Shown here: positions 1 to 4,823 of the stretch, one piece after another | Position numbering within the stretch: the first letter of the stretch is position 1 | How the letters are laid out: the number at the start of each line of letters is the position of its first letter | From: Spirochaetota bacterium | GTDB taxonomy: Bacteria; Spirochaetota; B62-G9; DRHN01 | Direction of reading: 5' to 3' | Length of the DNA: 5,680 nucleotides | NCBI GenBank assembly: GCA_023136305.1 | Contig: JAGLSF010000144.1 | Location: 1-5,680, forward strand | Program-made: the position numbers and the translations under genes | The notes under the pieces: generated by a model | The model's input: only the letters and a program-made list of their open reading frames with translations | Databases searched by the model: none | What the model was told of the DNA's origin: nothing

Positions 1-1
1 C

Positions 2-541
2 TACATTGTGGAAAAGAGGAAGCCTGCCGGAAGTCAGCTGCTCTACCTCATAACCGTACTCCCTGCAGCAATTCCAGGCCTTGTTCTGGGCCTCGGCTAC
101 ATACTCGCCTTTGTCCAGGTGAACTGGCTCTACTATAAGGCATCGATCATCATTCTCAACATCATTGTTGCGAATTTCACGCTTGGAATGCTGTCCACAA
201 TGACCAACATGAAAAATATCGATAAATCCATTGACGAAGCATCCACCTCCCTGGGTGCGGATCTTTCGAAATCTTTTATTATGGTCATTTTCCCCTTGAG
301 CAGAATCAGCTTCTGGAACAACGTTCTCTTCTTCTTCGAACGCAGCATGGTGACCATCAGTGCAGTTATCTTTCTTGTATCTCCAAAGATTCAACTCGCC
401 TCCATTACCATCATACATCTCATCGATGACGGCTATATTGAAAGTGCCTGTGCAATGTCCACGATCGTTGTCACGATCGTTGTGGCAGTACATATCATAT
501 TCCTCACTATATTCCGGAAAAAGGGAATCAAAGTCATGTAG
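2..541 (+). CDS. ABC transporter permease, iron(III)/phosphonate/sugar-phosphate type, C-terminal part
   Basis: This is the inner-membrane channel subunit of a binding-protein-dependent importer, cut at its 5' side by the window edge; the frame is open from base 2. The visible part has about four hydrophobic segments. The first carries the LPAAIPGLVLGLGYILAF stretch typical of the FbpB/PhnV/AfuB permease group. The cytoplasmic EAA loop that docks on the ATPase is at nt 236-295 (EAS, then G six residues after E, then the closing FP in place of the usual LP). The ERSMVTISAVIFLVSP block and the I-DDG-I-SA segment also match the C-terminal half of this family. It ends with TAG. The ATPase and binding protein are not in view and presumably lie upstream. 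Family members move ferric iron, aminoethylphosphonate or sugar phosphates. The kinase and SIS genes downstream make a sugar or sugar-phosphate substrate the better guess, but that is inference. The last membrane segment contains a 12-bp tandem duplication. Confidence 0.9.
   Translation, partial: YIVEKRKPAGSQLLYLITVLPAAIPGLVLGLGYILAFVQVNWLYYKASIIILNIIVANFTLGMLSTMTNMKNIDKSIDEASTSLGADLSKSFIMVIFPLSRISFWNNVLFFFERSMVTISAVIFLVSPKIQLASITIIHLIDDGYIESACAMSTIVVTIVVAVHIIFLTIFRKKGIKVM
460..483 (+). repeat. 12-bp perfect tandem duplication inside the permease gene
   Basis: The unit CACGATCGTTGT occurs twice head to tail (460-471 and 472-483). It is in frame and gives a doubled T-I-V-V in the last membrane helix. 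Each copy contains the palindrome CGATCG. A slippage event that lengthened the helix by four residues is the simplest reading. Confidence 0.8.
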
Positions 542-609
542 AAACAGGAATTTGGTCGATTTACTCTTTTCACTGCAATAAAATCCTGATAGTGTATAGG
601 ACTGCCCGT

Positions 610-756
610 ATGGACATGGGGATGAGGACAGCCCACGTAGTGGCTGAGGGTCATGGGAAGGAAATTCGCCGTGTGAAGAATGTCATAGAAACACTCCGGG
701 TAAGCCTTGAATTCTGCGCGAAAAAGTCAAACTGGATCACCATAAACCTGCCGTGA
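610..756 (+). CDS. Possible small protein of 48 residues (unknown) in the permease-kinase gap
   Basis: This ORF lies in the gap between the permease and kinase genes, which otherwise shows no feature. Its ATG follows AGGA (598-601) at 8-nt spacing. About 60% of third codon positions are G or C. Its TGA overlaps the kinase GTG as GTGA, a typical coupling arrangement. Neither kinase start has a good ribosome binding site of its own, which indirectly favours translation of this ORF. The product is basic, with no signal peptide or membrane segment. I recognise no family with confidence. The C-terminal part (L-R-V-S, E-F, K-K, then ITINLP) faintly recalls the N-terminal region of ComM/YifB Mg-chelatase-like proteins, so a truncated remnant is an alternative. 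It could also be non-coding leader sequence; the frame is open upstream of the ATG without an obvious better start. Confidence 0.25.
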   Translation: MDMGMRTAHVVAEGHGKEIRRVKNVIETLRVSLEFCAKKSNWITINLP

Positions 757-764
757 TAAACTCT

Positions 765-1688
765 ATGACAAACATTCATGTTCTTGGTGATCTAAACCTT
801 GATATTATTCTGTCGGGGCTGGAGGGTCTCCCCTCCTTTGGAAGGGAAATTCTGGCCAGCAACTGCGTGATGAAACCGGGGGGATCTGCAGCAAACGTCG
901 CCATTATGCTTGCCGTCAATGACTGCCCTGTTCGCCTCTTCGCACAGGTAGGGAATGACCAGGCAGCAAAGTTTCTGCTGCAGGATCTCCTTACATTCGG
1001 TATAGCCACGGAAACCATTTCCATATCGAAGCAGGAGGCAACCGGCCTTACCGTGTCACTCACTTTTCCAAAAGACAGGATGTACATCACCCATCCAGGC
1101 ATCGTGCGTACGACGAGCCGCAAGCACCTGGTTGACCGATACATCGAACCACATACACATCTGCATCTCACTTCCTACTTCCTGCAGGTTGCGCTCAGAG
1201 GGGAGGTCGGAAACATCTTACGAAACGCAAAGACTGCAGGCATGAGCACCTCTCTTGACCCTGGAGGTGATACGAATGGCCAGTGGGACATCTCTGATCT
1301 GAGGGAGCATCTTCAGTTTCTGGATTACTTCATGCCGAGCAGCGATGAGATCCGTGCAATGACAGGCAGGGATGAGGTGCACGCTGCTCTTCAGGCATTT
1401 CCGAAGGAAGCGCAGGCCGTCATCGTAAAGGCTGGTGCTCATGGGGCCCTTACACGTTATCACGGCGAAATCGAAGAGTACCCAGCCATACCGATCAGCG
1501 TTGTAGACACCACATGTGCAGGTGACAGCTTCGATGCGGGTTTTCTCTTCAGCCTGTACAGAGAAGAAACCTTCCAGAGAGCCGTACAGAGGGGGCTGCA
1601 GTTTGGAGCGCAGGCGGTATCGACCCTGGGTCTCCCTTCGGAAGATATTGACCATTTTCTTGCCTCCACTGGTCCTGGGAAGGACTGA
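765..1688 (+). CDS. PfkB-family carbohydrate kinase
   Basis: This cytoplasmic ribokinase-fold enzyme transfers phosphate from ATP to a sugar or related alcohol. Residues are counted from the in-frame GTG at 753. The opening strand reads IHVLGDLNLDII. The glycine-rich PfkB signature 1 is GGSAANVA (43-50), SLDPGGD lies at 167-173, and the PSSDE turn (195-199) replaces the common PNxxE. KAGAHGA (226-232) and signature 2 DTTCAGDSFDAGF (252-264) follow. Asp258 is the expected catalytic base; Cys256 replaces the first Gly of the usual GAGD anion hole. Length (307-311 residues) is normal. I prefer the ATG at 765, which puts the start six residues before the first strand's LGD; GTG at 753 would add four residues. 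Neither has a clear Shine-Dalgarno. It ends in tandem stops TGA TAA, 59 bp before the SIS gene. The substrate is unknown. Pairing with a SIS gene recalls fructoselysine-type (frlB/frlD) and amino-sugar pathways. Confidence 0.9.
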   Translation: MTNIHVLGDLNLDIILSGLEGLPSFGREILASNCVMKPGGSAANVAIMLAVNDCPVRLFAQVGNDQAAKFLLQDLLTFGIATETISISKQEATGLTVSLTFPKDRMYITHPGIVRTTSRKHLVDRYIEPHTHLHLTSYFLQVALRGEVGNILRNAKTAGMSTSLDPGGDTNGQWDISDLREHLQFLDYFMPSSDEIRAMTGRDEVHAALQAFPKEAQAVIVKAGAHGALTRYHGEIEEYPAIPISVVDTTCAGDSFDAGFLFSLYREETFQRAVQRGLQFGAQAVSTLGLPSEDIDHFLASTGPGKD

Positions 1689-1747
1689 TAACAGAGGAAA
1701 GGCGGAAGGATTCTGGATATTGCAAAGATTATACGAGAGGAACAGCT

Positions 1748-2815
1748 ATGAAACATAAGGACAAACAAACCGGCGCGCATACGCTGGCAGAGATTCAATC
1801 GCAGGCGGATTCCTGGGAAGGCGTCATCAGGAGAATCGATAGCAAGTCACCACAGCTTCGAAAACTCTGTGCTGAAGCAGATGAAGTGCTGTTCACCGGG
1901 TGCGGTTCTGCATTCAATATATCCCATGCAGTATCACCCTTTTTTCAGAGACTGACGGGAAAGTCCTGCCGGGCCGTACACGCGTCCGATGTAATGCTCA
2001 ACAGGAATGAGTTTTTCAATGCAGGGAAAAAGACCCTGGTCATTGCCTACTCACGGTCCGGGGATACGACTGAGAGCGTCGAGGCTCTTCACCGGGCCGC
2101 CGAGGCTGGAGCACGGACCATCGCAATTGTCTGTTTTGGGAAGAGCAGGATGGCCAGTGATGCACATGAAACACTCGTCCTGGAGGAAGCGGTTGAGAAG
2201 AGTGTGACCACCACACGTTCTCTCACCTCAATGGTGCTTGCAGGCAATTACCTGGCAGCGGTCTGCGGGGAACACGAATCCGCATCAGGGGAGTTTAAAA
2301 AACTACCGGCCATTGTCCGGCAGAAGATGGGCTCATTCCACGAAACGGGCAAGATGATCGCAGCGGACCCTCAGATCCGTAAATACGCCTTTCTCGGACA
2401 TGGAAGCTACTACGGCCTGGCACGGGAGGCACAGCTCAAGATAAAGGAAATGGTGCTCCTTCCCTCTGACTCCTACGTCTCCCTTGACTTCCAGCACGGG
2501 CCCATGTCAAATGTGGACCAGAACATGCTCGTCACCATTATGGCATCGGATTCGGGAAGGCTCTACGATATCTCCCTTGCAAAAAATATGAAAGCCCTGG
2601 GAGGCAAGATACTCGTCATATGTGACCATGACAGGGGGGAGTTCGGGCCATATGCCGACTACCTGGTGGAGCTGAATACGGATCTCGGTGACGGTATTCG
2701 AAATATACTGTACATGCCTGTTCTGCAGTTCATGGCCTATTACAAATCACTTGCTGAAGGCCAGGACCCCGACAATCCGAGGAACCTCCACTACTATATA
2801 GATCTTGGTGTGTAA
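1748..2815 (+). CDS. SIS-domain sugar-phosphate isomerase/deglycase (GlmS C-terminal/AgaS/FrlB-like)
   Basis: This cytoplasmic enzyme of 355 residues has two SIS domains (about 35-175 and 203-340), the layout of the isomerase half of GlmS and of AgaS and FrlB. Domain 1 shows TGCGSAFN (50-57), SRSGDTTES (102-110) and the EKSVTTTRS phosphate-binding block (150-158). Domain 2 shows GHGSYYGLAREAQLKIKE (217-234) and DFQHGPMS (247-254). By alignment with E. coli GlmS, Glu234 and His250 match catalytic Glu488 and His504. The C-terminus DPDNPRNLHYY resembles GlmS DQPRNLAKS, but Tyr349 stands where GlmS has catalytic Lys603. There is no glutaminase domain, so this is not GlmS. A ketose/aldose isomerase, amino-sugar-phosphate deaminase or sugar-amine deglycase is likely; the choice cannot be made here. 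GAGAGG (1735-1740) is 7 nt before the ATG. It most likely shares a transcript with the kinase and acts on its product. Confidence 0.9.
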   Translation: MKHKDKQTGAHTLAEIQSQADSWEGVIRRIDSKSPQLRKLCAEADEVLFTGCGSAFNISHAVSPFFQRLTGKSCRAVHASDVMLNRNEFFNAGKKTLVIAYSRSGDTTESVEALHRAAEAGARTIAIVCFGKSRMASDAHETLVLEEAVEKSVTTTRSLTSMVLAGNYLAAVCGEHESASGEFKKLPAIVRQKMGSFHETGKMIAADPQIRKYAFLGHGSYYGLAREAQLKIKEMVLLPSDSYVSLDFQHGPMSNVDQNMLVTIMASDSGRLYDISLAKNMKALGGKILVICDHDRGEFGPYADYLVELNTDLGDGIRNILYMPVLQFMAYYKSLAEGQDPDNPRNLHYYIDLGV

Positions 2816-2824
2816 CACATTTTT
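2807..2824 (+). terminator. Weak terminator-like hairpin at the end of the SIS gene
   Basis: A six-pair stem (GGTGTG with CACATT, the two outer pairs being G-U) encloses a TAA loop that includes part of the stop codon. Four to five T residues follow. The stem is short and weak. It is the only candidate between the convergent SIS and UROD-like genes, and it would act on the plus-strand transcript only. Confidence 0.25.
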
Positions 2825-3851
2825 ACCTGTTAAAGGCAGCTGCCACCGAGATCATGGCCTTGATATTTTCGGAAGGCGTTCCCTGCGGTATGGCACATCC
2901 GGCATTCAGGATAAACCTGGGCGTATCGGAAAAGATCCGCAGCAGCATCTCCGTTTCCACCTGTACTTCCAGGGCAGTTCCCCTGCCTATAACTCCGCTG
3001 GGATCAATGTTGCCGATGAAGGTCACTCCGTCTTTCAATGCGTCGTGCGCGGTAAGGGTATCAGTCTTATAATCGAGCTCGAGCGCATCGGTCCCGCTCT
3101 CAACCATGGTATTCAGTATAGCGGTGGTGTTGCCGCAAATATGAAGCCCGTAGGGAAGATCCTGCCGGTGCGCCTCCTCGACGTTTCGTTTCTCGAAGGG
3201 AAGCGCGAAAGTTTCGTACATCCGGGGGGAGATCAAATCAGGACTCGCTGGACTGTCGCCATTTGAGAGCATGTGACACCCTGTCTGGGCCATGAGCCTG
3301 AGATATTGGCAGCTTATATCGGTGCAGTACTCCAGGAGCTCGAACACCTGGTCCCTGTGCTCTGCATCGAGCAGATCCATCATGAACTCCGAAGGCGTTC
3401 TGATCATGGTTGCGATTGAGAAGGCATCCTGATCGCAGTTCCCACGCACGAAGATCTCCCCTTTGAAATGGTCGACAACTATCCGGACTGCTTCGAGGGT
3501 TATCTGCACATACCGGTAATCTTCCACCCTGACCCTCTGCAGATGCCTTACCTCTCCAATACTCCGGATAAGCGGTTCATGCACACGCGCCGGTTCATTG
3601 ACCGGAAAGTCCACCGGCACCCCTGCTGCACCGGCCATAACCGTGGTATCCATTTCAATCATCACACCATCGTAACCATACTTCTCTACCGCCTCTATGT
3701 GACTCCGGGCGATCTTCTTCGGGTCATTCCGGTACTCCTCCTGCGTATACCCCGCCTCCTCCGCGGCCATGAGGAAGTTGTGGAGCATCACCGGTGTACG
3801 GTCCGGCCACCTTCCCTCGAAGGCCGCCAGTATCCTCTCGTAGCTGTTCAT
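2823..3851 (-). CDS. Uroporphyrinogen decarboxylase-like protein, MtaA/methyltransferase-type zinc site
   Basis: This 342-residue TIM-barrel protein belongs to the UROD/MtaA superfamily, which contains heme-pathway decarboxylases and zinc-dependent corrinoid:thiol methyltransferases. Residues GLHICGN (235-241) give His237 and Cys239. NAGCAIPQGTPSENI (316-330) gives Cys319. Together they form the H-x-C...C zinc motif of MtaA, CmuA and related enzymes. FIGNIDPSGVI (278-288) is also characteristic. The true HemE N-terminal catalytic stretch (PVWxMRQAGR) is replaced by TPVMLHNFLMAA (19-30), so heme synthesis is unlikely. GGGGA about 8 nt upstream supports the ATG. The cupin remnant ends 14 bp upstream on the same strand, and the gene converges on the SIS gene with 7 bp between stops. 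No corrinoid-binding protein is visible. Many members of this group sit in sugar or aromatic catabolic clusters with no known reaction, so the substrate is open. Confidence 0.85.
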   Translation of the reverse strand: MNSYERILAAFEGRWPDRTPVMLHNFLMAAEEAGYTQEEYRNDPKKIARSHIEAVEKYGYDGVMIEMDTTVMAGAAGVPVDFPVNEPARVHEPLIRSIGEVRHLQRVRVEDYRYVQITLEAVRIVVDHFKGEIFVRGNCDQDAFSIATMIRTPSEFMMDLLDAEHRDQVFELLEYCTDISCQYLRLMAQTGCHMLSNGDSPASPDLISPRMYETFALPFEKRNVEEAHRQDLPYGLHICGNTTAILNTMVESGTDALELDYKTDTLTAHDALKDGVTFIGNIDPSGVIGRGTALEVQVETEMLLRIFSDTPRFILNAGCAIPQGTPSENIKAMISVAAAFNR

Positions 3852-3865
3852 GCCCTGTCCCCGAT

Positions 3866-4003
3866 CTATCGTCCAATATGGGGTGCTGCGAAGAAAAACA
3901 TCTTCGCCGTGCTGTTGCCGACATTGTTAATCTGATGCGGCTCACCCTCTGGAATGATCACCGAATCATCCTCCTGCAGCTCGACATATGCTTCACTGTG
4001 ATC
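3866..4003 (-). pseudogene. Cupin-domain protein, C-terminal remnant
   Basis: The last ~45 codons before TAG match the C-terminal half of a small cupin. The pattern is AYVELQEDDSVIIP, then PEGEPHQINN (cupin motif 2, P-G-H-N), then a hydrophobic strand ending FFFAAP. Cupin motif 1 (H-x-H...E) should lie just before this and is missing. The frame stays open upstream to a GTG at 4166-4168, but that stretch has Cys-rich, un-cupin-like composition and no recognisable fold element. No in-frame start codon lies close to the conserved part. I read this as a 5'-truncated gene whose remaining tail is still positioned 14 bp before the UROD-like gene. An intact short protein starting at the GTG is possible but less likely. 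Small cupins commonly bind metals and sugars or act as isomerases, so the intact ancestor could have belonged to the same pathway. Confidence 0.55.
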
Positions 4004-4027
4004 TCGTAATTTGGTTTTGTGAACACA

Positions 4028-4054
4028 TTTATAGTAGATACTGAAATTAACCAA
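4028..4054 (-). promoter_or_regulatory. Candidate promoter for the cupin-remnant/UROD-like unit
   Basis: On the minus strand a TATAAA -10-like hexamer (4033-4028) lies 15 bp after a TTGGTT -35-like hexamer (4054-4049), in an AT-rich patch. Transcription would begin near 4021, just before the conserved cupin tail, and run into the UROD-like gene. The spacing is short and the -35 is poor. Confidence 0.3.
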
Positions 4055-4130
4055 AAGGGCGCGTCGTGTCCATATACAAAGGACAATTTCTCTGCATCTC
4101 ATGCCGGGCGCGCTTCGACAGAGATTTTGG

Positions 4131-4173
4131 CAGAGGTGAAGATTGAATGTCACGCTTTCTCTGTTCACCTGTG
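4131..4173. repeat. Imperfect inverted repeat upstream of the PrcB-like gene
   Basis: CAGAGGTGAA (4131-4140) and TTCACCTGTG (4164-4173) are inverted copies matching at 9 of 10 positions, with 23 bp between them. The right arm covers the place where a -35 element would lie for the downstream promoter candidate. A regulator site is possible; chance is not excluded. Confidence 0.45.
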
Positions 4174-4190
4174 AAGAACCATGCTATATT
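4164..4190 (+). promoter_or_regulatory. Candidate extended -10 promoter for the PrcB-like gene and sppA
   Basis: TATATT (4185-4190) is preceded by TGC (4182-4184), giving an extended -10 element. TTCACC (4164-4169) is a weak -35 at 15-bp spacing. A start near 4197 would leave about 40 nt of leader to the ATG at 4239. Confidence 0.45.
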
Positions 4191-4238
4191 TAGGCAATAC
4201 AGGTTCAAATACTTAGCATTTTTATAAAGGGTACAGAC

Positions 4239-4742
4239 ATGAAAACAAAACTTTTCGTCGCTGCAGTGCTGATACTATGCATGGCCACACCTGCCCTGCT
4301 GCTCGCCCGGAAAAAATCCGACGGTGAACAGGTGCAGTACGGTATTGCGGAAGAGGGAACACAGATGGAGTATCAGATCAAGAAAGCCGATATCGTGGTC
4401 ATTCAGGATGAGACCAAATTCAGAGACTTTCACAGCAGGATTCACCGTACCAGAGTCCCAAAGCCCTCAACCCCCCAGGTCGACTTCAATTCACACTTTG
4501 TGGTTTTTCTCACCTATGGCGAGCAGCCATCTGCGGGCTACTTCATACAGGTACGTACGGTGGTGAAGAGGGAGAACACGGTTGTCGTGCGGACCCTCCT
4601 CAAGGAACCATCGCAGGACAGCTATCAGGCCCAGGCCCTCACACACCCCTATGTGTTCGTCGAGATTCCAAGGGAGAATTTCCAACGGGTCGAATGGGCA
4701 AGCGTGGTCGGAGAGGTGTTCTACTCCAAACCTCTCCAGTGA
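4239..4742 (+). CDS. Secreted PrcB-domain protein
   Basis: This 167-residue protein has a clear signal peptide: basic MKTK, hydrophobic LFVAAVLILCMATPALLLA (5-23), then RKKSDG. Export to the periplasm or cell surface is expected. No lipobox is seen. The C-terminal half matches the PrcB C-terminal domain: VDFNSHFVVFLTYGEQPSAGYFIQV (81-105), then alternating strands VVVRTLLKEPSQD and the closing THPYVFVEIPR (135-145). The domain is named for PrcB, a lipoprotein needed for stability of the dentilisin protease complex in Treponema denticola. Most other members are uncharacterised small secreted proteins. AAAGGG (4226-4231) lies 7 nt before the ATG and fixes the start. sppA follows 81 bp downstream on the same strand with no terminator between, so the two are probably co-transcribed. 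A link between this protein and proteolysis is inference from the domain name and the neighbour. Confidence 0.8.
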   Translation: MKTKLFVAAVLILCMATPALLLARKKSDGEQVQYGIAEEGTQMEYQIKKADIVVIQDETKFRDFHSRIHRTRVPKPSTPQVDFNSHFVVFLTYGEQPSAGYFIQVRTVVKRENTVVVRTLLKEPSQDSYQAQALTHPYVFVEIPRENFQRVEWASVVGEVFYSKPLQ

Positions 4743-4823
4743 GCCTTATTCTCGAAGAGTGGCCCTTGCATACCACACATATCAGGCCTCAGAGGGGATT
4801 TTCATAGCCCGGGAGTGAATAGC

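Larger units (their letters stand above)
4007..4238. other. Intergenic region between divergent units
   Basis: About 230 bp without a convincing gene, AT-rich at its left end (4007-4055) and again just before the PrcB-like gene. It holds a promoter candidate for each direction and one imperfect inverted repeat, listed separately. The open minus-strand frame crossing it encodes nothing recognisable. Confidence 0.6.

Noticed and set aside
640..756. Similarity of the small ORF C-terminus to the N-terminal part of ComM/YifB
   Set aside because: Judged by eye over about 20 residues with gaps; not enough to name the ORF.
1218..1655. Minus-strand 145-codon open frame inside the kinase
   Set aside because: The plus-strand kinase frame has all family motifs; this is its shadow.
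1748..2815. Assignment as glmS
   Set aside because: No N-terminal glutaminase domain and the C-terminal catalytic lysine is replaced.
2805..3266. Plus-strand 153-codon open frame
   Set aside because: It lies entirely antisense to the well-supported UROD-like gene apart from its first codons, has no recognisable domain, and its start is within the SIS stop region.
2823..3851. Assignment as hemE
   Set aside because: The N-terminal Arg/Asp catalytic stretch of true uroporphyrinogen decarboxylase is absent and a zinc-binding H-x-C...C motif is present.
3468..3935. Plus-strand 155-codon open frame
   Set aside because: Antisense to the UROD-like gene and the cupin tail; His- and Pro-rich shadow sequence without a family match.
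4050..4061. R-P-F-G coding triplets in another minus-strand frame, recalling the RPWG start of GDP-mannose-type cupins
   Set aside because: Only four residues, followed at once by a stop; too little to claim a frameshifted N-terminal half of the cupin.
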